Source: Pelodera strongyloides
Lineage: Eukaryota; Nematoda; Chromadorea; Rhabditida; Rhabditidae
Assembly (NCBI GenBank): GCA_036852015.1
Contig: JAANDG010000639.1
Coordinates: 17,503-81,502, forward strand
Length of the DNA stretch: 64,000 nt
Direction of reading: 5' to 3'
Position 1 is the first letter of the stretch. Each line of letters opens with the position of its first letter. A program made the translations under genes and the position numbers. The notes below the pieces were generated by a model. The model was given only the letters and a program-made list of their open reading frames with translations, ran no database searches and was not told where the DNA came from. Below are positions 44,201 through 55,200 of the stretch, in pieces.

Positions 44201-47200
44201 GGAAATTAAACTCGACGTCAGATAGAGAGACAGACAGAGAGATAGGGCAGAAAGAGAGAGTCAGAAAGAGAGAAAGAGAGTGAATGGGAGAGAGGGTAAT
44301 CAGTATGTATATATTTTCCAACCTGTGTTTGATCGTTTTCTAGGACGTTCTCCATTTGTTGCGGCGACGTGACGGGAGACCTAAGGAGGAACCACCTTCA
44401 GCCGCTTCATAATACATAAAACGATAAAACAACACTATAATTGCGTGGCGCGGCAAGTGCGCCATACATGAACCACATTAGTGCGAATGGCGCTCTTTTT
44501 GGGCATTCCTTTCTTCTAAGAGACTCCGACTTTACTTCATAAGACAACTCACACATGCTGTGGATGTGATCTTCCTTTAGTATGACGACTGGATTGTGCA
44601 CTTGCTATCAATATTCGTTTCGGATGCAAGTCCATGCTAAATAAACATTGATAAACTAACGTTCTTGCAAGTTTTGCCCATCAGTACGATAACGCTCACT
44701 CAGTTGTCTAATAACTAGGATTGACATCATTATATACTACCATGTCTATTAAAACACCAGACGGCTATCGACGCCTGAGGCGGCATTTAAAGGGACAGGC
44801 CCATCAAAGTAAACTTATATTTACGATTTTGTCTTAATTTGTATTAAAAGTGTTTATTACAATATATGCAAACCAAATTTTATCGACATTCACCCCGGGG
44901 AACTTTTTCCGACGAGCGCATCCACAAATGTATATAGTTGCCTGGCCCTTCCTCTCGTTGTCTATCCGCTCTGGTTGTCTGCTCTCTCGGTTTTTTTCGC
45001 TGGCACCTCCTTATTGAGCATACTCTCTCATGCGTAATTTTGTAACTGTGTTATAACATACGAGAAGTAAATGAATTATTAGGACTAAATGGATGCAAAT
45101 GCGGTACCCTTATGAGTTGGGCTCGGCGTAAAAAAGTTCCCCGGTGTGAATGTGGATAAAAATTAGTGTGTATATATTGTAATAAACGCTGCTAATAAAA
45201 AATAACATGAAATAGTAAATATATGTTTATTTTGATGGGCCTGTCCCTTTAATTTTTATTAAAAGTGTTTATTACAATATATGTAAACCAAATTTTATCG
45301 ACATTCACCCCGGGGAACATTTTCCGACGTACGCAACCGCAAATGTATACCGTTGCCTGGCCCTTCCTCTCGTTGTCTATCGGGTCTGTTTGTCTGCTCT
45401 CTCGGTTTTTTTCTCTGGCACCTCTTTATTGAGCATACTCTCTCATGCGTATTTTTGTAGCTGTGTTATAACATAGGACTAAATTGATGCAAATACGGTA
45501 CCCTTATGAGTTGGGCTCGTCGTAAAAAAAGTTCCCCGGGGTGAATGTGGATAAAAATTAGTGTGTATATATTGTAATAAACGCTGCTAATAAAAAATAA
45601 CATGAAATCGTAAATATAGTTCATTTTGATGGGCCTGTCCGTTTAACTTTTTAAAGCGAAACGCCAGCCTCTTTGGAAAATTTGCATATGATAAGCAAAT
45701 CCTATGTATCCTATGCTAATTTTGCGCGATTGCCGTGGACGATCGCGCAAAATTAGCATAGGATACATAGGATTTGCTTATCATATGCAAATTTTCCAAA
45801 GAGGCTGGCGTTTCGCTTTAAGTATGCTACGTAAACGATACTTCGAAGTGCGCATATTTATATGAAACGTCTGAAGCGTATATTCCAACGTTTGTTAAGA
45901 GGTCCATTTGCTTTTTTTTGTAAATATGCGACAGTTGCCTTCTTATACCAAATGTCTGAAACGTAGAAAAAACTCGTTGTGGTCGTAATCACAAATAAAT
46001 TCACCCGGTCACAAACTCTTCTCCTTTATATAATAAGATTACAACTGTCAAAGCTTCAAGAGAACTTCATTAGTATTTCCAAAGATTCCAAAGCGCCTCA
46101 CCAGGTAATATCGCTCGTATGTTGTGTGTAGTGTCTCTGCGTGTGCTCCTCCTGATTGTATAAAATAACGATTGATCCGCTCATGTAGACAATTTCCCCA
46201 GTGGGAATGTGAAGAATGTGATTCCTGACGTCTTTACCTCGAAAACCTAAAATTATTCTTCTGGTTCCATTTCAATAAATAATGCAGGTGAAGAAGGCAA
46301 GCGTTGAAGCAAGCACAAAAAATGTCAAGAAACTGTCAGTCATTTTTCAAAACCGCAATTCCCACTAATTTTCTCTTTCCCTATGCTAATTTTGTCCTTT
46401 TCCTTTTTCTCGACAATAAAATACCGTAAACCTACCGTAAACCCAATCAATTTCTGGAGCTCGCCCTTTGGGCGGAGCTTGTTCGCTATCGAAATCAATA
46501 AATTCCGCAGTGGATGGCACTGGGACTTGTATCGATCGATTGTTCACTTGGACAGTAAGAATTTTTGTCTCACTGTCGTATTCGGGTTCTTGATTCGCGA
46601 GACTGAAACAAAAAGCAGATTGCTCAAAGGATCCTACGACGACGTCGTGCAGCCGTGCACACTTCAGCGTCAGGGCCGTCAGCGACCACAGTTAAGTAAG
46701 CATCACAAATGCGAAGTAACGGCATCGCGAAAAGAATCGAATTAAACAAACCTTCGGCGACTTGAACTGAATCTCGATGATGCCGCGAGAGAGTGCAGAG
46801 AATGCATAGAACCAAGACGACTACTACAACACGACAACAATCACAACATGCAAATGGTATTTATTTAAAGCGAAATGCTAGCCCCTTTGGAAAATTTGCA
46901 TATGATAAGCAAATCCTATGTATCCTATGCTAATTTTGTACGATTGCCGTGGACGATCGTACAAAATTAGCATAGGATACGTAGGATTTGCTTATCATAT
47001 GCAAATTTTCCAAAGGGGCTAGCATTTCGCTTTAAGGCTGATAATAATTGAACAACATAAAATCATGCATAAAAAATAGAAAGCATATTCTTGCCATGTC
47101 ACAATGTTGCCCGTATCATATCCTATCCTAACATCGAATAAAGCGAAATATCGGTCGGTTTTTGAAATGCATCGTGGACAAATGATTTCCTACGTATTTA

Positions 47201-50200
47201 TGCTAATTTACATGAATTTAGCCCGATTTTTTATTCTAATTTATGTTTATTTGCATAAGCTGCATAAAAATGCTGGTGTACTTGATGTGTTTCAAAAACC
47301 GGCTGGAATTTCGCTTTTTTTTTTTTTTTTTTAAATTTAACATAAGTGATTAGATGCCACGTAACATAAGAACGACCGACCAAGTGCTGTACAAGACTTA
47401 TGAAATTTAAATTATCAAAGTAAAAACAGATCCCTTACCTTGGACTCCTTGATATTGTACTTCTATAAGATGGCACATTCAACGTGAGTGAATTGATTGA
47501 TGATAGATTAGAAGTTGACGAATTCAAAGTTGTTTGCGAAGAACGTCGTGACGGCGGTCGGGGTGACATGGGCGGCATCTGGAAGGGTAATATTACTTTA
47601 AAGCGAAATACCGGCCGTTTTTTGAAACACATCGTGGACAACTGAATTCTTACGTATTAATGCTAATTTGCTCGAATTCAACTTGATTTTTTTATTCTAA
47701 TTTATTTTCATTTGCATACGCTGCATCGATGTGTTTCAAAAACCAGCCAGTATTTCCCTTTAATATTATACCAAATTTGTTAACTGTAATATAATCATTT
47801 AAAAGCATTACTTTTGAAATTATAGTTTTATCAGGATTCTAACTAATTCAATATATTTAGAGTTTAGAGCATGCATAATCCAACAAGGATCGGACCGTCG
47901 TGGTACTCAACCACTCAACGTAACTCCTTATAAGGGCATCTAATTTACGTAACCAAGGAGTTAAGCAAAACATAAATCTCCAGCGTAACTAAGTGTAGAT
48001 AAGCACATTCCGTATATATCTTACCACTCTTCTCGTACGCTTTTTGGTCGGTGTTTTGGACGGCTGACTATTCTGTGAGTTTCCTTTATTACTGAACTGC
48101 TTTTTTAGTATATACGTATACTTTAGTTCAGATATATTTTCTATTTCAACATAGACAATACATGTGGCATATTATCGGTTCTCAACGCGTAATATACATC
48201 CATTATTGAATATCCTACTAGAAGGTGTTCTCACCCCCCTACCTCACTCTCTCTATCTCTCTCTCCTTTCTCTCTTCTCTCTTTCTCTCTAGTATTTTTT
48301 CTCCCCTTTGCTTTTCATCGGATGCACCTCCAGCCAACCAATCGATATATGTGGTAAATCAAGCTAACCTGATTATTAAACGCTTTCTGCTCCTTGACAT
48401 CGTATGAGGACATCCACTTACGCATGGGTGAACCTGAAATGTGTTAGTTTCAAAAATTCATATTTTCTTTTATCCTCTCATTTTTATGAAACGCTAATGT
48501 AGAGGTAAAGTAGTAAAGCTAAAACTGTTTCCTATATTGCAACTGGTTTTGCGGGCATCGAACCCACACATTTGTGTGTCTTCAATTCATATTGATTTAA
48601 ATAAAAGTTATTAAAGATACCCCGCGGACTTTTTCCAACAGGGACATTCACGAATGATGAAGAGGAAGGTTTCAACGTTGACATGTCCTGAAAAATCTAA
48701 TTTAATTCCATTTAAGTTGCTTTCATTATATTTTTGTTCGGGATTGTTGCCATAAATGTGCTGATTTTCGTCATCAGAACAAAACTTCCCAACACGATAA
48801 ACTCATAACTTGATTGTTTTTTTTCCATAAGGTTTCAAGGTATAAGGTTCTTTAAGGTAAAGGTTAAGGTATAAGTTTTCTGTAAGGTTTTTTCACCAAA
48901 TACCTCAAGTTGTGGTTCTGTCTGGCCATACATGGAATACGACATCCTAGAGGGCGATGACGTCACAGACGCATTCGAATGCAAATCATCCCGCCTTATA
49001 GTGCGCGATAATGGCGACTGAGTCATTGAACGACCTGCAATAATATTTTTTTTTAATAAACAAAAAAACGTCGACAGCTTAATTACTCTACTCCTATTGA
49101 TTTTAAGGAGCGAAACTGAAAACCGAGAGATGTTCGGGTTAAACAAGTCATCTAAGGTGTACTACTCATGAGATGAGCAACAGACAAGTCATATCTCTGT
49201 GTTTATCTCTTTCATTGGCATTGTTCGTTTGTTAAATTGCATTGCTTGAATAAAGAGTTATATATAAGCAATAAGATTTAGTTGCACGATGTATCAAATT
49301 AAGAACATACACTAGAAATGTCGAACGGTTTTTTTTGCAATCGCGCTCGAACCTTCAGGACAGAAATCAATTAAACAGAAACAGTGGGTATATAAAGCGA
49401 CGTTAAAGTTAACTCACTCATATAGTGTGTCCGGTCTTGCGCTACATTTTGAGATCGCTCTGCTTCCAGTGTGGACAATCGACGGAGTATATCGCTTGTA
49501 GAAGTGCGAAGCAGCATCTAAACATTTAGCCCATTAAAAAAATGTGGAAAGTGCCGGTGAGAGTCTGACTCTGACTGCTGAGGCCATATTCACGGCTCCG
49601 ATTCCCTCGGGGAAATATTCCCTGGGGACAGAAAACAGCATTCTATTGTGAGGCACGCAGAGGAAAGACAGGGAATTCTCCATGGGGAATTGAGTGGTGA
49701 ATATGGCGTCTGAAGACGATAATAAATCACGTAACCTTCCCGTCGCCTCTCTGACGTTAGGGACGCTTTCTTTCGAAGAGTGAAATAAAACGCTCAGAAA
49801 GTTTAAACTTGACAGACCTAAACAAACTTAAAACAAATACCAGTTCGCTGTCTTGACTTGCCACTCGATGTTCAAGCTCAGTGACACGGGCTTGTAGGGC
49901 GGATACTTCATGTGACGCATCTTCTGAAATAACTTCATTTTTGTATGTCATATACTGTATGTTGTTTGAATTTGAATCAAACTTACGAAAATTATGTGCA
50001 GTTTAGTTTTAGTTAGATGGTCAAAATTTGCAACATTTGGTGGAAAACTCTAAACATATGTGTGATGGTACTCTCTCTCTCTCTATCTCTCTCTCTTTCT
50101 CTCTGTCTCTCTCTCCCTCTCACTCTCTCTTCTATCTCTTGCCGTGCACTATCTTTGAAAACCACCTCTATGTTTCTTCCACTGTTGAAATAACCAAGTT

Positions 50201-51500
50201 TCGACTGTACAGTATGATAATGCATAAAGTAGTCCTAGAAGGACAGCGACAGGCAAAATAATATATTCAAGTAGAAAACCAATTATTGCTAGAAGCATGG
50301 CTGGCCGAGGTAGGACGAGGTCGTGTTACTTCAAGTTCGAACAACCGGTAGGAGGTCTCAGGCTTAGGCACTACAGGGTTGTTAGAGGGAGAATGCCTGA
50401 GGAGGGTCGGAAGAATATCAGTTTTAAGATATATAAATGACCAAACACCCCGGAAGTGTCACTCTTCAAACAATAGAATGTTTCCGAAGACAACTCAGCG
50501 GACAAACAATGAAAATGATTGTTCCTTTTGCGATCGAATAAAGGAACATATTAAAAAATGCTTAAAAATTGCACACAGCAGAAAGTTAGACGATTAAGGA
50601 AAGGGGTAATTTATGGACAGGCAAGAATAAACAATGAACGTTAAAGCGAAATACCTGCCGGTTTTTGAAACGCATCGAGTGCATCAGCATTCTTCTGCAG
50701 CATATGCAAATGGACATACATTAGAATAAAAAATCGAGCTAAATTCGAGCTAATTAGCAGAATTACGTAAGCGTTCAGTTGTGCGCGTTTCAAAAACCGA
50801 CCGGTATTTCGCTTTAAAGGGACGGGCCCATCAAAATAAACCTATATTTTGCATGTTTTTCTAATTTGTATAAAGGGGGGTTTATTATAATATATGTACA
50901 CTAAATTTCGGCTAGAGTTTATCCCGCTGAAATTTTTCGGTGTCGATAAACTCAAAAGTATACCGTAGAAGACACACAATTGCACCCTATTTTCTTGTCG
51001 CGTGTCCCGGGGGAATGTGGCTATATGGACAGATAGTCTCCTGGGTCCCAATCAGAGCGAGGTATCCTCGGGAGACGCGGCAAGGAAATAAGGGTGCAAT
51101 TGTTGGTCTTCTACGGTATACTTTTGAGTTTATCGACACCGAAAAATTTCAGCGGGATAAAGTCTAGCCGTAACTTAGTGTACATATATTATAATAAATC
51201 CCCTTTATACAAATTATAAAAACATGCAAACTATAGGTTTATTTTGATGGGCCCGTCCCTTTAAATAAAACTGTAGTTATTATACTGCTACATCAATCGT
51301 TTCAGCTCCTGATCGTAAAAATTCACACAAGCAAGTCTAATCGATAACTCACGATTTAATCGTCCGTATGCGTTGTGTGATTGGTAGATATCGATTGGCG
51401 CACCAGGATGGATGGATATTGATCGCCTCTGGCCAAGAAACCCCGCCCCCAAATTCTTGGGTAGGCTACCGTAACGGGCATTGTTGTGAGAGGCAGACAT
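38255..51500 (-). CDS. EML: EMAP-like microtubule-associated protein (EML family, elp-1 type)
   Basis: Binds microtubules through a WD-repeat tandem beta-propeller. Twenty-one exons (minus): 51353-51500, 49841-49923, 49418-49517, 48904-49034, 48621-48687, 48369-48433, 48025-48072, 47439-47578, 46436-46602, 46102-46246, 44333-44390, 44075-44192, 43623-43708, 43024-43215, 42604-42712, 41754-41851, 40538-40663, 40158-40289, 39708-39893, 38583-38711, 38255-38374; all phases agree, 815 residues, normal for the family. A coiled coil (ALQARVTELEHRVASQDSEL, then SDILRRLSTLEAE; residues 53-100) fits the trimerisation region. A serine/arginine-rich basic linker follows (residues 110-262). The HELP region reads DWVYGFRGKDVRNHILHIPT and YNQEEHTQRHYTQHTSDI (about 312-362). 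WD blades include AHIRIWDSVTL, GKGHFNFWTF, VSGDSNGTISLWD, ILSGGKDKRVIEWD and a final NLIKWRLGN. The usual 'CLAVHP...ATGQ' segment after the HELP region is not evident; a 19-residue exon (44333-44390) stands there. Confidence 0.92.
39311..39462. mobile_element. MITE family H copy, in EML intron
   Basis: GGAAAGTGAAAATCCCGATA at the left and GAAATTGGGGTTTTTGCTTTC at the right; matches 26704-26861, including the central GGTCCGATTTTTGAGGGACT. Confidence 0.8.
40919..41632. mobile_element. MITE family F (714 bp, TTAA) with nested palindrome, in EML intron
   Basis: Starts TTAA|AGGATCAGGCCCATTTC and ends GAAATGGGCCTGACCCT|TTAA. The inverted arms run about 200 bp, including ATGGGGTCTCGATGTATTGC and AATTCACGCAGTATTCGGCA. 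Inside, 41352-41493 is a second perfect-looking palindrome (GTCATACCCAACTATTTATC and complement) that interrupts one arm. It occupies most of the intron between exons 41754-41851 and 40538-40663. Confidence 0.92.
41717..41749. mobile_element. MITE family A end fragment at an EML donor
   Basis: Only the right terminus (AACCGGCCGGTATTTCGCTTTAAAA) remains. On the minus strand the donor gtac of exon 41754-41851 is followed immediately by TTTTAAAGCG. Confidence 0.85.
42432..42566. mobile_element. MITE family A, shortened copy, in EML intron
   Basis: TTTAAAGCGAAATACCGGCC at the left and GACCGGCCGGAATTTCGCTTTAA at the right; central 45 bp deleted. Confidence 0.92.
42727..42791 (+). repeat. tRNA-derived (SINE-like) sequence, in EML intron
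   Basis: TTGGTGGCGCAGTGGTTGG (A box) and GAGGGTTCAATTCC (B box) at tRNA spacing; in the antisense orientation to EML. Confidence 0.6.
43253..43392. mobile_element. MITE family G copy, in EML intron
   Basis: TTCAGAGGCCGTATTCACCA at the left and TGATGAATACGGCCTCAG at the right. The inner arms are CAGGGAGCCCTCCCTGG and AGGGAGGGCTCCCTG. Confidence 0.85.
43726..43910. mobile_element. MITE family C copy, in EML intron
   Basis: TTTAAGGCCGTATTGTATC at the left and AAGTAGGTACAATACTGCTTT at the right, about 18-22 bp from the acceptor of exon 43623-43708. Confidence 0.88.
44221..44282. repeat. GA-rich microsatellite
   Basis: GA/GACA run in an EML intron, about 30 bp downstream of (in transcript order, before) exon 44075-44192. 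Confidence 0.85.
44786..45252. mobile_element. MITE family D copy, in EML intron
   Basis: TTTAAAGGGACAGGCCCATC at the left and GATGGGCCTGTCCCTTTAA at the right. Inner arms carry ACATTCACCCCGGGGAAC and its complement. No transposase frame. Confidence 0.92.
45253..45648. mobile_element. MITE family D, second tandem unit lacking its left end
   Basis: Repeats the first unit from 'attaaaagtgtttattacaa' onward, with scattered substitutions and a small deletion, and ends GATGGGCCTGTCCGTTTAA. The missing left terminus suggests unequal duplication inside the first copy. Confidence 0.88.
45650..45822. mobile_element. MITE family B, near-perfect palindrome, in EML intron
   Basis: TTTAAAGCGAAACGCCAGCC and complement, with 75-bp arms. 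The centre GCGATTGCCGTGGACGATCG is the reverse of the 32126 copy. Confidence 0.95.
46864..47035. mobile_element. MITE family B, near-perfect palindrome, in EML intron
   Basis: TTTAAAGCGAAATGCTAGCC and complement; centre TACGATTGCCGTGGACGATC. One arm mismatch (ATACGTAGG versus ATACATAGG) was noted. Confidence 0.95.
47137..47319. mobile_element. MITE family A copy, in EML intron
   Basis: AATAAAGCGAAATATCGGTCGG at the left and CCGGCTGGAATTTCGCTTTT followed by a T run at the right. Confidence 0.9.
47596..47763. mobile_element. MITE family A copy, near EML acceptor
   Basis: CTTTAAAGCGAAATACCGGCC at the left, about 18 bp from the minus-strand acceptor of exon 47439-47578; right end CCAGCCAGTATTTCCCTTTAA. 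Confidence 0.92.
48240..48292. repeat. CT-rich microsatellite
   Basis: Imperfect CT run in an EML intron. Confidence 0.85.
48543..48573 (-). repeat. Isolated tRNA B-box-like sequence
   Basis: On the minus strand GTGTGGGTTCGATGCCCGC resembles a T arm. No matching A box, so it is a fragment at most. Confidence 0.35.
49577..49713. mobile_element. MITE family G copy, in EML intron
   Basis: CTGAGGCCATATTCACGG at the left and GGTGAATATGGCGTCTGA at the right; body matches 19991-20139. Confidence 0.88.
50070..50138. repeat. (CT)n microsatellite
   Basis: CT run with GT, AT and CC interruptions, in EML intron 1. Confidence 0.92.
50641..50818. mobile_element. MITE family A copy, in EML intron 1
   Basis: TTAAAGCGAAATACCTGCCGG at the left and ACCGACCGGTATTTCGCTTTAAA at the right; shares its final TTTAAA with the next element. 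Confidence 0.92.
50813..51265. mobile_element. MITE family D copy, abutting a family A copy
   Basis: TTTAAAGGGACGGGCCCATC and complement. The arms are long: GTTTATCCCGCTGAAATTTT pairs with AAAATTTCAGCGGGATAAA. The two elements overlap by one TTTAAA (50813-50818), as if one had used the other's target site. Confidence 0.92.
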
Positions 51501-51539
51501 ACGTCATCAATCGATATTTTTTCGTCAACACTAAACTTT

Positions 51540-51550
51540 AAATCCTGAAA
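51540..51550 (-). promoter_or_regulatory. Probable SL trans-splice acceptor of the EML gene
   Basis: On the minus strand cgttttcag lies 44 nt upstream of the ATG at 51500, with no ATG between; a typical nematode outron acceptor. A cis acceptor remains possible. Confidence 0.5.
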
Positions 51551-51603
51551 ACGAAAAACAAATGTGATCCTATAGGAGTAAGAAAAGGAATCGAAGAAAG
51601 GAT

Positions 51604-51750
51604 AGGGATGGATTCACTAGAAAACACTAACATCTTCCCTAAGGAAACAATTCCGACAGTTTTTTATGCTCTTTGATACAGTTTACCTTTGCACAATCAA
51701 AGAAAAGCATAAAAAACAAGGTGATTTTCTAGTGAGCTCATCCCGTTAAA
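51604..51750. mobile_element. MITE family I copy
   Basis: AGGGATGGATTCACTAGAAAA at the left and ATTTTCTAGTGAGCTCATCCC at the right, directly overlapping the TTAA of the next element; matches 102-241. Confidence 0.8.
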
Positions 51751-51857
51751 GGGACAGGCTATCAAGCATTTTTATTACAATATATACAAACTAAATTTCA
51801 CCATTATTCGCCCTAGACAACTTTTTTCCAATGCGCTCAACGCATATGTATACCATA

Positions 51858-52262
51858 AAATTGTACTTTGTGAGTAGGTGGATAACACACCGTACACCAC
51901 TCTTCTTTCGCTGCGATTCAAACTTGGATGCGCAGGTCATCCGCGCATACTGTAGCGATTCCTCGTTGCGAGCAAATCGCATTTTGTTCTTCAGGGCGCA
52001 TTCGAGTTGGACATTTTCCGGAAAAGAAAAGGAAAAAAGTGGTTCGAGATGGATTTCACCAGAAAAGAATGCAATTGCCACGCATACACATGCAAATGAT
52101 CGATTGATTTTAGTTTCAATTACGGTACAATTGCATTTTCGACAATTATTTTGCGTGTATTATTTTTTTTCTGGGTGTCCATCTCGAACCACTTTTTTCT
52201 TTTCTTTTCCGGAAAATGTCCAACTCGAATGCGCCCTCATCTAGGCTTTTGACGCCTAGGGT
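51858..52262. repeat. Direct repeat 1, copy 1 (interrupted by a foldback insertion)
   Basis: From AAAATTGTACTTTGTGAG to GACGCCTAGGG. Without the 51993-52238 insertion it is about 159 bp and appears identical to 55670-55828. Confidence 0.93.
51993..52237. mobile_element. 245-bp foldback element with a related empty site
   Basis: Inverted ends AGGGCGCATTCGAGTTGGAC and complement, continuing through CATTTTCCGGAAAAGAAAAG and TGGTTCGAGATGGA (about 60-bp arms). Copy 2 of the surrounding direct repeat reads GTTCTTCATCTAGG without it, so the boundaries and precise insertion are directly visible. The apparent target duplication is a single C. Confidence 0.92.
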
Positions 52263-55200
52263 TTACGTCAAATTATTTCGGAAGTATTTCTTCCTATTTA
52301 TGTTTATTTATTTTTCTACGATATTCATATTCTACGGCAGTTGAAGGACGACACTATTTTCTCCGGCTATCGAAGTGCCACGTTCGTTTTTACTATTTTA
52401 TTGTAAATTCATATTTGCTCATTTACCACTTCCTTTGTTTATAAAATGCAATTTACGTGTCATTATCGCCTTATAAGGTAAAAGGGCCAGTTTTAGTAAT
52501 TTTATCTTTTAAAAGGAACACAAAAATAGTTGTTTACTTCCTTTCAAATATGATTGAATCGGGCCTTTACATTCTTGTTGCAACATTGATTGTCTGGCCT
52601 CGCCATATTTTAACAGGTTTATACTTCATCTATCCATCGAGGAATACGCTGGATTTTACGCCGGAATTTGACAGTGGGCGACGGCGCTGCTCACAAAGCA
52701 GAGTAATATTTTCGCGGGTCAGTGTTATTCGAATTAAACGATTACGTTATCGCCATGTACAGGTTCAAGTGACCCTTGCTCAAGTGAGCAATTATTTATA
52801 CAATTTGTACCTCAGAAAACGATTTCTGTCTATTTGCAGTTGCGGTACCATGTTTCCCGCATCGAAGTTTTTGATTTTTTTTTTCTTTGGCCTTGTAAGA
52901 GCTTGCTAGGCTCTCACAAACTGATCCAAGGTCCAGCACGAAGCCACGCCCACGGCAGTGACATAAAATGGAACATAATTAGTACACGAAATAAGAACAC
53001 ATGCAGAGTGGCCGAAGCCCATCTTTATTAACAGGGAAAAGATAAGCAGCGGGTCGTTATCCTCTTCTATGCGCAGGAGGGGGCTTCTTCTGGCTTCCTC
53101 TACTCCCACTCGGCCACCAGTCGGCCTTGAGGTTCCTTGACCACGCCATGCTTCTTTCTTCTGTAGATGTCGATGGTCCAGCATCTCCACACGTCCCAGC
53201 TCGCGCACCACCACTCGTTCCATCAGCACAGCCGTAGTCGTCCTCACTCGGCTACATGTCGTTCCTCGGATAAACGTATTATGTGTCACTCATATAAGTA
53301 TCCAAGTTAGCATGCTAATTCGGGCTGCAAACCCATTCTATCCGACATCCAGCCCATTCTAATTCGTACTGCATAATCCACATCTCCTACAGACATGCGT
53401 TTCACGAAAGTTGAGCGCTAGTCTCAACAGGCCTTGCTCAAGTGAGCATGATCTCAAGTGAGATTTGGGACAGTTTTTACTGTTTTACGCAAGTTCGTTA
53501 AGTCGTTCATAGCCAATGGTTTCCGATAGGATATGTTTTACGGATTACGTTTTATGCAATCCCATTCTGTCTGCTCAAGCGAGCCCTACCAGATACACGA
53601 AAGAATAAACAAAGAGAGACAAACGATTGTATGTCCGGGGAATAACCAAGTTATTTTGTTCTTCATTTTCCAGGTTGAAAAGCTTGCCTATTCTTTCTGC
53701 ACCGTTATTGGAGTTCATTTTGGACCACTGTTCATTTTGGATTTTGGAGCGTCGTGGACGGTTTGGACCGTTTTGTTGGTCTATTGGGACAAAATTGCAA
53801 CCTGCGGCATCGTCATTGGACTAATCCTTTAAAATGTTCAGCTAATTAGCTGGTTTATGTGCTTTCGGTATTGCGATGTGTATTGAGCTTCCGTATTGTT
53901 CAATAATTTGTATGAATGTGTTTCATAGCTAAGCAGCTTGCTATATTTGTTTGCTTTAGGAACTGTGTAAAAATGCAAAAATTGTGTTGGATAATTTCCA
54001 AAGGGTATGGAAAACACGTTTAGTGTCAGCTGTTCCTGCCATAACCCATCTTTCAAGTTCTTGCTCGTTGTTCACGACGAAGTTCTTCTAATTTCATAGT
54101 CCTACGTGCTTTAGCTATATATGAAATGTGTCTGTTTCCTAGGAGATTCGGTCTGACGGATTCCTCCCGATTTCTACATAGCAGTCTTATTTCCGTATTT
54201 TTAATTTTTACTGTGAAAAATCAGCACACACACACTTGACCTCCGGAGTTGTTATATTTTCGTTCCGTTTTGAGCGTCAACCAAGAATGGGTTGTTTGGA
54301 AGTGCATGTATTTCATTCCTCGAAGCAGGTGACAGTCTTGCTACTGACAATTAGTGCTATTTAGCAAAGGTGCGGCGGTAGCATTCTACGACACAATGCG
54401 AAAATGTTCTGGGGTAACATGAATTGAGTTATATCATGAATTGAGAACCGCGGTATGATGCGGTGGCCTGACCATGTTACTTCACTGTAGGATTCGTTTT
54501 GTAAAAATGGCGGCTGTAATTCTGCGTATCTTTGCCCCCTATCGGTGAAATTCGTCTCTTTGGAATACTGTCAATAGCTTTCTGGAAGGTTGCTCACGAA
54601 TGGTATAATAAAACGATAGGATGAGCGTCAATCCCGCGTGTCGGTCGGAAAAACAGAAGTAACAAAGTTGGATATGCAGGAGTTCACATGGCTTTTCCAG
54701 TATACTTTATTGGCAGTTCTTACAGGAGGAGGAGAACTTTAGCGCTATTTCAAATTGCGAACAGGCCCAACACCACGCATGCACCAGTTTTTGGACAAGC
54801 AAGATTCTATTCTCTTATTCTCTACGGCTGCAATTTCGCGCAATTTCTTTTCAGTGTTTCTGTCAAACGAATAAACAGAGAACGGGGTCGGATACGCAGG
54901 TCCGCATGTGTTCATAACGGCAGTAGAATAAATATACGTGGACCATGTTAGGTCCTAAGGTCAAAAAGTATGGGAATTTTCATGCCTTTGGAACAAAAAT
55001 TGGACGTTTTTAGGTCCATGCAGAGGCCAACCCTTCCCCTTCCACCAGTTTGGCACAAATTTACCCTTTACTGCCTTACATCAATTTAAGGTATATCTAG
55101 TGTAGTCCTAAGTTGGGAGAACGCGAAATTTGTAATTCATTAGTACACGTTGATGAACCTCGCCGGCTCTGATCTCACGCACAGTTACTTTCCTATACAT

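Noticed and set aside
52457..52909. 150-codon frame in the composite element as a transposase
   Set aside because: No catalytic block or zinc-binding motif recognised; composition is consistent with chance in AT-rich DNA.
52906..53289. Arginine-rich minus-strand frame as an LTR-retroelement polyprotein end
   Set aside because: Suggestive composition only; no protease, reverse transcriptase or integrase motif and no long terminal repeats nearby.
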